From contig WSYJ01000169.1 of the NCBI GenBank assembly GCA_020186115.1, forward strand, positions 124,001 through 188,000: a stretch of DNA of 64,000 nucleotides, written 5' to 3'. A program made the position numbers and the translations under genes. A model generated the notes under the pieces. It saw only the letters and a program-made list of their open reading frames with translations. It ran no database searches and was not told the origin of the DNA. This document shows positions 49,789 through 58,285 of the stretch, piece after piece; the first letter of the stretch is position 1, and each line of letters starts with the position of its first letter. The DNA is from Histomonas meleagridis. Its lineage: Eukaryota > Parabasalia > Tritrichomonadida > Dientamoebidae.

Positions 49789-50037
49789 ATGGGTGCTGGC
49801 ACTCCATCATTCGGTAAACGTCATAACAAATCACACACAATATGCCGTCGTTGCGGAAGCCGTTCATATCACATTCAGAAGGGAAGGTGCGCTAAGTGCG
49901 GATATCCAGAAGCATCAATGCGTCATTACAATTGGGCCAAGAAAGCACATGCAAAGCGCACACAAGGAACTGGCCGCATGAGCCACCTCAAGAAGTGCAT
50001 GAAGAAACTCCAAGCAATCTATGCTCCTAAGAAATAA
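49789..50037 (+). CDS. RPL37: Ribosomal protein eL37
   Basis: 82 residues, the usual core length. It opens [20 protein letters not shown]. The four-cysteine zinc ribbon C-x2-C ... C-x2-C (CRRCGS ... CAKCGYP) and the [20 protein letters not shown] motif identify eL37 of the large ribosomal subunit. The start is the only ATG before the conserved N-terminus. Codon use is richer in GC, as for a highly expressed gene. Confidence 0.97.
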   Translation: MGAGTPSFGKRHNKSHTICRRCGSRSYHIQKGRCAKCGYPEASMRHYNWAKKAHAKRTQGTGRMSHLKKCMKKLQAIYAPKK

Positions 50038-51148
50038 ACATATTTTTGAGCAAATCATTTATGCAATGCTTTTTTTTGTTAAGACGACAACATTTACAGT
50101 TTGATTAATTTTGTTTATTTTAATAAAAACAAGTAACAACGCATCAGTAATTACAATAATTATTACTAGCACTTTCATTAGTTTTAATCAATTGATTTGA
50201 AATATTAAAAATGCTGCTGAAAATGGTGATTGATCTTTGTGGTTCATAATTGATGTATTTAAAAAACCTAATTTTGTAGTTTTTTACCAATTTGGAGTAC
50301 CCCTAATTTAATCGGCGAGGGATGGTACCATTTTTTAAAAAATTTGACAAATTATTAATTTGGATCCAAATTATTAGTTATTACAAACCCAATTATGCTC
50401 ATTGATAAGAGTACATTTTAATTATGTTCAATGTTATTTGAATTTTAATATGAAACATTAAAATGCCAAATATAGTTACCTCAATTAAAAAATTCTCATT
50501 TCAAAATTGTGGTAATTTCACATTGTGCTTATATCATATGTTGTGGATCCACATTCATAAACTTTATCATATTCCATAATTGCTTATAATTTCTCACTAA
50601 TTAGTTATCACACGTACATAATCTTAATAAAATAAAAATAAACTGATCCTAAGGTCTTGAATTAAATTTCAATACTTATTTTTTTCTCCAATTAATTTTT
50701 CATTTTTGAATGATAATATCTCAAAATTAATAGACTTTTGCATGCATTTAAGATTCATCATCAACTCTTTATTTAGAAGTTTCACATGATCAAATTAATC
50801 GTTTCATAGCTCTGATGCACATTAACAAATGAACTGCAGTGGAGCAATTGGAAAAAACCGAAAACACGATTGTAATATATTCAATTTCTCACTTCGACAG
50901 GAAAAAAATGCCAGGATAATGATATCGAAAAAAAATGCCAGGGGAAGCCAGTACTGGAAAACAAAGATAAGACGCATAGCAACAAAATATAAAATTTTAT
51001 ATTACAAGGCACAATCTCCATGTAAATTGGTAATCTATAATAAAAATCATTAATTTCTCAAGAAAATTATTTTATTTCAGTAATAATTCTAATTTACGAC
51101 AAAATAATTTGTTGCCAATATGGCATTTATTTTTATTTCGATTTAAGC
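50038..51148. other. Long AT-rich intergenic region
   Basis: About 1.1 kb. A 74-codon reading frame at 50829-51053 is Lys/Arg/Asn-rich without family features and contains a direct repeat (AAAAAATGCCAGG near 50904 and 50930); I do not call it a gene. Confidence 0.45.
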
Positions 51149-54019
51149 ATGCAGTCTTACAATGACACACCGTTTCAATTAAAAAGGGATCACCCAAAAA
51201 GGCAACATTTATGTACAGGTGCTCTCAAGGATGAAAGAGGGAAATACACCATTGAATATCGACCTGACTTCGCTTTATTCCATGAAGCAATAATGGAAGC
51301 AAAAGGCAAGCCCACGATTTTTGTTACATTTTTCGGATCATATCAAACAGGGAAATCGTCAGCAATCAAAATGCTCACAGGTGATGGGGAAGTACAAATT
51401 GATATTGGTGACGGAATGCGAGAAACAACTTATGGTGCTTTTGTGTATGGCCCATATTCATACAACAAAATCCGGCAAAGATTTGGAGTTGAGATTATTC
51501 CAGAAGATGACACACAAATATTTTTTGTTGATACCGAAGGATGTAATGGTTTTAAAGCAGGTAGACCTGAATCAGCTGTTTATCTCTTGAGTCAACTCAT
51601 TGCACCATATGCATCAATATCAAACGTCGTTATATCAACTATTAAAGCAGGAGTTACAGCACCCGAAGTTGATTCGATGGAAACAATGTTTGAAATTATT
51701 AATATTATTCGCCAAGGTGTTGGTGTGGAAAGTGCACATTTGTTAGGACTTGTTCCAAATGTCACCAATTATTTTCCCGAAAATTTTGTGGAAAAACAAA
51801 AACAAATTACAGAAACAATGCAAGAGAAATTCGATGACTTCCAATTCGGATCATTTAAATTTGATGAATTTATTCCACTTCCTATATTTGACACAGATCA
51901 TGACATTTTAGAACAGAATGAAAGGTTTAACAATGCATTTTGTATATTTGCACAACGACTTATATATCATATTGACACTTCTCGTCAAAGTATGTTACTT
52001 GAAGCTGAAGGAATATTTGAAATGTTCAAGGTTTTAGCAGCGAGAACTGAAGAACAAAAACTTAGTGAAGTTGCATATGAAGCATTGAAAGAAACAAAAA
52101 AGAGTTCTGCATGGAAACTTTCCAAGAGAACTGTTGATAAAATTATTTCTGGAAAAAATGAGGAAATCAAGAAAATTGTTGCAGAATTCAAAGAAAAACT
52201 TAAAAATGATCAAATATTTGCAACTCCAATATTAGATAAAGATAAAATCATTAATGAAGCTCTCCAAGAACTTGATGAGAAATTACCCGAGTCTACGAAA
52301 TCAGAGAAAGAAGTATATGATGAGTTTAAGTCAAGAATCCAAAGAGAAATTTCAACTGAATATAAGAAATTCGGTCGACTTATTAAAAAAATTAAAGCTA
52401 AACAATACACATTCATTAAAGATAAAATAGCTACATATATAAATAATGCAAAACCTGTCATCTATACTAATATTCGAAACAATAAGTCAACATATGAAGA
52501 TCACATCTTGAACATAGTTCAAAACGAAGCATTTACATTTATTAAAAATCAATTCTTAAGAGAGAGTAATGAAATATGTAAAGATGTTCAACAAAGAAAT
52601 GCTGATATTGTAGATGATTTAATTGCAATATTTGAACCATTAAAACTTGAAGAAGATATCAAAACAAAAGTTAAAGAACATATTATGAAAATTAAGTCAC
52701 AAATTCGAAATGATTTTTTTCTTCAAGTTAAAGCAATAGTTGAAAACAACAAACAATCACAAATCAGAGAATTTAGTAATTATGCGCTAAATTTTATTAA
52801 TTCGAAAACAAGTAACTTAAGAAGTAAGTTGGAAAATGGAAATCTTGAAGTAGCAGAAATAAATATTCATAGTGATTTTAGACAAATTGAAAATGAATGC
52901 AAGAGGTCACTTTTACGAATGTACACAGATAACACTAATCAAGAAATTATTGGCCAAGTCGAAGCAAACATTAGTACATATCTAATGAAATCATTAAATA
53001 ATTTCAAAGAATGTATTCAAGAAGCTAAAAGAGTCGAAATGCAAAAACAACTTCTCAAACAAACTTTGGCTAAAACAATGTCCAATCGAATAAATGAATT
53101 AAAGCAAAAAGTTAAATCAAGTTCAGCAACAGATCCGAATGATATTATTCCTAAGAATTCATTTGAAAACATAGAGAAAGAATGTTATCAAGAAATCAAT
53201 AAAGCATTTCCTGATGGAAAAGAGAACAAAGAACTTATGAAATATTTAAATAATGAAATAATTTCAAAGAATAAAAATGAAATGGAAGCAATTGAGAATT
53301 TAAAGCAAACAACTGTCCAACAAAACATTAAAAATATTGTTAATAATCTCCAAAACAAAGCCAAATATTTGGTTGATCATATATATTATGAACTTACATC
53401 ATCATGTAGAAATGATAAAAATTGCGTTGATATAACTTGTATAAAGTTTAATAATAAGTTTACAGGTTCAATTGAAACATTTAACTTTGAAACAACTGAT
53501 AATAAATTTAAAGATTATATCATAAGAAGATGGAACAGAAAGATTAATAAAGTTTCAATTCCTAACGAAAGTAAGGCATCAGTTAATAGTTATTTCAAGG
53601 ATTATCTTAAAAGAAAACTAAATGAAGCACAAGATACAATTAAAAACATAATTTCCATAAATGAATACAATATAATTAAAAAGAATAAAATTGAAATTGA
53701 TGAAGAAATGGAACAAATAAAACGACAATGTACTTCAATAATTTGTAACAGTGATTCAGCAGATGCTTCAGAAATTGTCAATGGATTTAGCAATGAATTT
53801 AAACGCGAATGCAATAATATTAAAGAAAAAATTAATTCCATTCCAAGCGAAAATATAAAGAATCAGTTAAATGATTATTTGGCTGGTCAAATTCAAAAAT
53901 GTTCGAATCAGCTAATGAAAGAAGCTGAAGAAAAAGCTAAAAACGCAAGCTGGTGGAGAAAGGCTGTCAATATTTTAGGAAAAATTTGGGATAAAATAAA
54001 AGGATTCTTCGGGTTTTAA
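51149..54019 (+). CDS. GBP/atlastin-like large GTPase with C-terminal amphipathic helix
   Basis: A 956-residue protein. The N-terminal GTPase domain (about residues 45-290) has a P-loop GSYQTGKSS near residue 63, a candidate switch threonine in RETTYG, and G3 motif FVDTEGC near residue 127. This dynamin-superfamily layout is that of GBP, atlastin and RHD3/Sey1. I do not see a clear RD/TLRD G4 motif. About 600 residues of charged helices (stalk-like) follow. The last ~25 residues (WWRKAVNILGKIWDKIKGFF) form a strongly amphipathic, Trp/Phe-rich basic helix suited to membrane insertion. No transmembrane hairpin is visible, unlike atlastin. A membrane-remodelling role is inferred. Confidence 0.8.
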   Translation: MQSYNDTPFQLKRDHPKRQHLCTGALKDERGKYTIEYRPDFALFHEAIMEAKGKPTIFVTFFGSYQTGKSSAIKMLTGDGEVQIDIGDGMRETTYGAFVYGPYSYNKIRQRFGVEIIPEDDTQIFFVDTEGCNGFKAGRPESAVYLLSQLIAPYASISNVVISTIKAGVTAPEVDSMETMFEIINIIRQGVGVESAHLLGLVPNVTNYFPENFVEKQKQITETMQEKFDDFQFGSFKFDEFIPLPIFDTDHDILEQNERFNNAFCIFAQRLIYHIDTSRQSMLLEAEGIFEMFKVLAARTEEQKLSEVAYEALKETKKSSAWKLSKRTVDKIISGKNEEIKKIVAEFKEKLKNDQIFATPILDKDKIINEALQELDEKLPESTKSEKEVYDEFKSRIQREISTEYKKFGRLIKKIKAKQYTFIKDKIATYINNAKPVIYTNIRNNKSTYEDHILNIVQNEAFTFIKNQFLRESNEICKDVQQRNADIVDDLIAIFEPLKLEEDIKTKVKEHIMKIKSQIRNDFFLQVKAIVENNKQSQIREFSNYALNFINSKTSNLRSKLENGNLEVAEINIHSDFRQIENECKRSLLRMYTDNTNQEIIGQVEANISTYLMKSLNNFKECIQEAKRVEMQKQLLKQTLAKTMSNRINELKQKVKSSSATDPNDIIPKNSFENIEKECYQEINKAFPDGKENKELMKYLNNEIISKNKNEMEAIENLKQTTVQQNIKNIVNNLQNKAKYLVDHIYYELTSSCRNDKNCVDITCIKFNNKFTGSIETFNFETTDNKFKDYIIRRWNRKINKVSIPNESKASVNSYFKDYLKRKLNEAQDTIKNIISINEYNIIKKNKIEIDEEMEQIKRQCTSIICNSDSADASEIVNGFSNEFKRECNNIKEKINSIPSENIKNQLNDYLAGQIQKCSNQLMKEAEEKAKNASWWRKAVNILGKIWDKIKGFFGF

Positions 54020-54405
54020 GTCAATAATCACTAAAAACCAAATGAAATTTTTGATTTTTTTTAAAAAAGACATCGTTTGTGTTATCAGTAAAGAAATTTT
54101 AAATTGTAAAATTATTGTGAAAAATGGGATTATCATTTAAAGCAATTGAAATCTTTTTTGTTTCAGTAAGAAGGATATACATCTTATTCCTGTGCTAGTT
54201 ACGAAAAATTGATAATAAGAAATTGTTTACTTATTAAATTGGAGGCAATAAAAAATGACAAATCATTTAAAAAAAAACTTTATGAGTTTTATTATTGCAA
54301 TAATGAAGCAAACTCCATCATGGAGTGCGAAGATAAACAGTTACAATGTCAAAAGCCATTTTTCAACAGCTGTTAATAAAATAAAGTTTTGCAAATATAA
54401 AAGTG
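54020..54405. other. Intergenic gap
   Basis: About 390 nt with no gene. I looked for an upstream exon with GTATGT/ACTAACACACAG that might supply a start for the PROPPIN gene and found none. Confidence 0.45.
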
Positions 54406-54414
54406 GCATTTTCA
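54406..54414 (+). promoter_or_regulatory. Inr-like site before the PROPPIN frame
   Basis: GCATTTTCA, A+1 at 54408, 8 nt before the TTG that opens the frame at 54416. Its placement fits that of other genes here. Confidence 0.4.
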
Positions 54415-54415
54415 A

Positions 54416-55363
54416 TTGATCTGCGATATAACATCTTTAAGGTTATCTGAAAATGCAGCAAGCATTGCAATTTCATTAAAGCACTCATTTAACATATATT
54501 CCACGCAGCCTCTTCAAAGGAGGTATCTAAAAGATTTTGTTAATTACAAAATAACAAATGTTTCGCCACTTTCAGATGGGACTACAGTTGCCTTTTCTAC
54601 AACTCAAATTTCTGGTGGCCTTGATCAAAAGGTCTATATTTGCAATAATCAATTTGGGGAAAATACCCAAATAAAAGCGCTAAATTTCAATGAAGAAATT
54701 CTTTCACTATATCTTACATCACGTTATCTTTTGACAATACAGCATAGTTCTGTCTTAATATATGACATTGAAAATCGAATTGTTGTTCTTGATCAATCGA
54801 CTTACAATAATCCCAATGGAGCTGGCGACATTGTTACTCAAGGTGACAATTACACCGTTGCCATCTGTGGCTCTGATCCATGCACTGTTTACATTTCGGA
54901 GCTTACAAATAATTCAACGCCAATAATTTTCAAAGCACATGAACATCCAATATTTTCCATGAAATTTTCACCAGATGGTTCTCTTATATCCACGGTAAGT
55001 GAGAAAGGGACTTTGATTCGTATATTTGATACAATTTGTGGAACACAATTAAGTGTTTTTCGTAGAGGATCTATGCCATCCAAAGTCATGTCAATGTGTT
55101 TTTCACCCGATAATCGTTCACTTGTTGTTGTTAGCGAAAGTGGAACTGTTCATTTATTTGAAGCAGATGTACGAAATGGTTCACAACAAGATCCTCCGCG
55201 TGCAGTGGCAAAGCTAAAAATAGAAAAAGCGGATATGATTGATTCCGCTTTTATAAGTGATACAGAAATGATAATTGTTGCATCATCTGGCTATATGTAC
55301 AATTTGGAAATAAGAGAAAAAACCATCAAACAAAAAAACAGAGTTTTTATTTTATTACATTAA
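54416..55363 (+). CDS. PROPPIN (Atg18/WIPI-like) with no ATG start
   Basis: A beta-propeller of about 315 codons. The Atg18/WIPI signature FRRG (in SVFRRGSMPSKV, about residue 215) binds PI3P. Blades are visible, for example IFSMKFSPDGSLISTVSEKGTLIRIFD and VMSMCFSPDNRSLVVVSESG. Family homology begins within a few codons of the frame start (LRLSENAASIAISL...), yet no in-frame ATG exists before about residue 180. The frame starts at TTG 54416, 8 nt after an Inr-like site. Either it initiates at a non-AUG codon, or one base near 54415-54417 is wrong or mutated, or a start exon was missed. The role would be autophagy or endolysosomal membrane recycling. Confidence 0.78.
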   Translation: MICDITSLRLSENAASIAISLKHSFNIYSTQPLQRRYLKDFVNYKITNVSPLSDGTTVAFSTTQISGGLDQKVYICNNQFGENTQIKALNFNEEILSLYLTSRYLLTIQHSSVLIYDIENRIVVLDQSTYNNPNGAGDIVTQGDNYTVAICGSDPCTVYISELTNNSTPIIFKAHEHPIFSMKFSPDGSLISTVSEKGTLIRIFDTICGTQLSVFRRGSMPSKVMSMCFSPDNRSLVVVSESGTVHLFEADVRNGSQQDPPRAVAKLKIEKADMIDSAFISDTEMIIVASSGYMYNLEIREKTIKQKNRVFILLH

Positions 55364-55713
55364 ATGTTTTTTTTTTTTTCAAAAAGCTCTTCTGTTAAGA
55401 AAAGCAAATTATAAATAAAATGACCAAAAATTAGTTAAATTTAATAAAATTTTTGTAAAACAAAATATTTTTTTATATAACTCAAAAATAACAGACAATG
55501 TTCAGAAGATACTTCTTAAAATGAAAATAAAATAAGTTAAAACAACATAAAATGTTGTATTTGATCAGGTGAAGTGAGATTTATCGTAAATTCATAACTC
55601 ATGTAAAATTCTGATTTTCCACTTTTTCGGAGGAGAAAAGGCCTTTTCCTGAATACAACAAGTTTACAACCCAATAAATTTCAATTCAAAAAAGCGTAAC
55701 ATTTGTAAAGTTA
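55364..55713. other. Intergenic gap
   Basis: About 350 nt, AT-rich, no gene. It ends in the Inr of the nitroreductase. Confidence 0.45.
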
Positions 55714-55723
55714 GCACTTTTTT
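55714..55723 (+). promoter_or_regulatory. Inr of nitroreductase gene
   Basis: GCACTTTTTT with A+1 at 55716, 43 nt before the ATG at 55759. Confidence 0.5.
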
Positions 55724-55758
55724 ACCTGCGCTTGTAGCATAAACTTATCAAAAATTGA

Positions 55759-56334
55759 ATGGGCATTTTATTCATTCCGATGGCGTTGAATGCTTTGATC
55801 ACACGACGAACAATACGTCAGTACCAACCAGACTACATAATTCCGGAAGCTGAATTGAAAGCAATTTGTAATGCAGCAATTCTTTCACCAACAGGATTTG
55901 ATTCACAAGATATTGATCTTCTTGCTGTTACTGATAGAAAAAAAATAGACGAAATTTCCAAAATAACATTGGACACAATTGGTAAAGAGGGTCGCGATAG
56001 TTTTATGAAGAGGGTTGATTCAATGAAGATTAAAAATCCTGTTACAGGTGATGCAGGATGTCTAATTTGTCTTTTGAAGAATGAGCGATCCTCTCCTATG
56101 CATACACCAGTTCATGAAGGTATTGTTGAAATGTCAATAATGATAGCTGCTCGCGAATTTGGCTTGCAATCAATGGTTCTTGGCTGTCTCAAAGGCGCTG
56201 ACATGAGAGCAATGGAAAAAGTTCTTGGCATTGAATCAGGCCGCTTACTTGTTGGCGTTGTTATTGGTAAACCAATCGACAAACCTGTCTTCATTCCAAA
56301 GAAGCTTAAAGCTAAAATTTCATATCTAAGCTAA
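55759..56334 (+). CDS. Nitroreductase-family flavoprotein
   Basis: 191 residues. The N-terminal RRTIRQYQPD motif (FMN phosphate contacts), LSPTGFDSQ, and the later GCLKGADMRAMEKVLGI and VGVVIGKPID blocks define the FMN-dependent nitroreductase fold. A second in-frame ATG at residue 8 (MALNALITRR) is closer to the bacterial family start and could be used. Enzymes of this kind reduce nitro compounds and quinones with NAD(P)H. In trichomonads related proteins have been linked to metronidazole activation. The compact bacterial-type sequence is consistent with ancient lateral transfer from bacteria (inference). Confidence 0.88.
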   Translation: MGILFIPMALNALITRRTIRQYQPDYIIPEAELKAICNAAILSPTGFDSQDIDLLAVTDRKKIDEISKITLDTIGKEGRDSFMKRVDSMKIKNPVTGDAGCLICLLKNERSSPMHTPVHEGIVEMSIMIAAREFGLQSMVLGCLKGADMRAMEKVLGIESGRLLVGVVIGKPIDKPVFIPKKLKAKISYLS

Positions 56335-56589
56335 ACATCAAATCATGATTTAATTTTTATGATAGAAGTGAATTTAATAACTTGCCCCATTGATCTGGTG
56401 CAACATATTAATGAAAAATAAAACGATCAAATATATGTTCAAAAAGTTATAAATGACCATAAGGAACGATTAATATTGGTTGAAAATGTTAAAATAATCA
56501 AAATAACCATCGATCAAAATAAATTCAAAAATCGGGTATTTGGCAAAATATAAAGTGAGTAAAATTTTGGCATATTTATTTATCCATTA
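56335..56589. other. Intergenic gap
   Basis: About 255 nt, AT-rich; no Inr recognised upstream of the kinase-GTPase gene. Confidence 0.4.
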
Positions 56590-58047
56590 ATGGAGAATTA
56601 CGAAATTACCAAAACATTAGGAAATGGGGGTAATGGCACCGTCTATCTTGCAAAGCATAAAGGTACTATTTGCGCAATTAAAAAAATTGACGCATCACCA
56701 GAGCTTCTAAACATGCTCAAGAAAGAACCCAATATCCTAAGAATTTTAAATCACCCATTTATTATTAAGTATATTGATTGTTTTGAAAAAAAAGATAACA
56801 TTGGATTAACTACAATTTGGATTGTAATGGAGTATGCAGATGGAGGGGATTTAGCTGAAAAAATAAAAAGCTTCAAGGAATCAAAAAAGATAATGTCAGA
56901 AGATAGCATTTTGGATTATTTTGTCCAAATAGCACTTGCAATTAAATATCTTCATGACAGAAAAATTATTCATCGTGACCTAAAACCCAAGAACATTTTT
57001 TTAACTAAGGATAATACTATTAAGTTAGGAGATTTTGGGATCGTTCAAATTCTTGAAAATACAAATCAATTATGTCAAACATTTGCCGGCACTATTAATT
57101 ATATGTCACCAGAAATTGTCAGCAAAGGGAGCTATAGTTTTAAGACCGATATATGGTCACTTGGTTGCATTCTTTATGAAATGTGCACATTACAATCTGT
57201 GTTTCCATCGGAGTCCCCAAGAATTTTTGATCGAATCAATGAAGGCAAATATGTTCCAATTCCACCAGATCGATATAGCCCAGAAATATATGATCTTGTT
57301 AAAAAAATGCTTTCGGTAGATCCAACCCAACGACCAACGATTTATGATATACTTTCGAAACCATTTATCCAACAAAGAATTCATTCCCTTCTCAAGCGAG
57401 GCATTATTGACCCAGAATTTTTGAAATCGGAAATGGACCATACAATTTTCCATGGGTTTACACCTATGCTAGACCCTCCAAATGATAAATTTCATATGAG
57501 GATTTTATTTGTTGGATATCATTGCGTAGGTAAAACGGCATTAATCGAACGTTTCATCTCTGGTGAGTTTAATGCTAAAACATTAGCGACAATTGCACCG
57601 ACATATTATCGAAAGAAAATGAAAGTTGATTCATATTTATTCGATTTTGAAGTTTGTGATACATCTTCACAAAATACTTATCCGAACTTTAAAAATATGC
57701 AAATTAATGGCGTAAATGCTTATGTTATAATTTTCTCTGTTTGTGATCGAGGTTCATTTAATGATATCAAAAAATGTTATCAAGAAATAATTGAAATGGA
57801 TAAAAACGCAATAGTTTTCTTATGCGGTAATCAATGCGATCTTAAGGAGAAAAGAACAATTTCAATCAATGAAGGAAAAAATTTGGCAAAAGCTCTTAAC
57901 ATTGAACATGAATACTTCGAAACAAGTGCATTGACTGGGGAAAAAGTTGACACTATGTTCGACGCAATTGCAAGGAAATATTTAATGCAACTGAAGAAAA
58001 ATTATGATATGAAAGAAGAAGAACCTTCATTATGCACAGTATATTAA
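56590..58047 (+). CDS. NEK-like Ser/Thr kinase fused to a Ras/Rab-type GTPase
   Basis: A 485-residue two-domain protein in one continuous frame. The kinase (residues about 4-262) is complete: GNGGNGTVYLA loop, Lys in CAIKKI, Glu in KKEPNIL, HRDLKPKN, GDFGIVQI, GTINYMSPE, DIWSLGCILYE. It is closest in style to the NEK group. The GTPase starts near residue 302: P-loop GYHCVGKTAL, switch I Thr in TIAPTYY, G3 reading CDTSSQ instead of the usual DTAGQ, G4 GNQCDL and G5 ETSAL. The chain ends CTVY, a CaaX-like prenylation motif. The G3 Gly is replaced, so hydrolysis may be impaired. The linker is only ~40 residues. The stop at 58047 is followed by AT-rich DNA. Confidence 0.9.
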   Translation: MENYEITKTLGNGGNGTVYLAKHKGTICAIKKIDASPELLNMLKKEPNILRILNHPFIIKYIDCFEKKDNIGLTTIWIVMEYADGGDLAEKIKSFKESKKIMSEDSILDYFVQIALAIKYLHDRKIIHRDLKPKNIFLTKDNTIKLGDFGIVQILENTNQLCQTFAGTINYMSPEIVSKGSYSFKTDIWSLGCILYEMCTLQSVFPSESPRIFDRINEGKYVPIPPDRYSPEIYDLVKKMLSVDPTQRPTIYDILSKPFIQQRIHSLLKRGIIDPEFLKSEMDHTIFHGFTPMLDPPNDKFHMRILFVGYHCVGKTALIERFISGEFNAKTLATIAPTYYRKKMKVDSYLFDFEVCDTSSQNTYPNFKNMQINGVNAYVIIFSVCDRGSFNDIKKCYQEIIEMDKNAIVFLCGNQCDLKEKRTISINEGKNLAKALNIEHEYFETSALTGEKVDTMFDAIARKYLMQLKKNYDMKEEEPSLCTVY

Positions 58048-58285
58048 TCGAATGGACGTTATAATAAAAAAAATTTAAAAAAAATTAATTTAATTTTAAA
58101 AATAGACGTTAACAGATTACAATGATTTTAGTCTATTTTTACAAAATCTTGTTGGAACTCCACAAGAATAAAATAAGGATTCGCATAAAAAAAAATACAT
58201 AAAATCATAAGATATTTGATACTTTTTATGCATATATATGACATCAAGTTAAACTTAATAGGAAAAATTACAATGAATTTATTCT
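58048..58285. other. Convergent intergenic gap
   Basis: About 240 nt between the convergent kinase-GTPase and C2 genes; AT-rich, no feature. Confidence 0.4.

Noticed and set aside
50829-51053. 74-codon reading frame between eL37 and the large GTPase
   Set aside because: Low-complexity Lys/Asn/Arg composition, internal direct repeat, no Inr and no family features.
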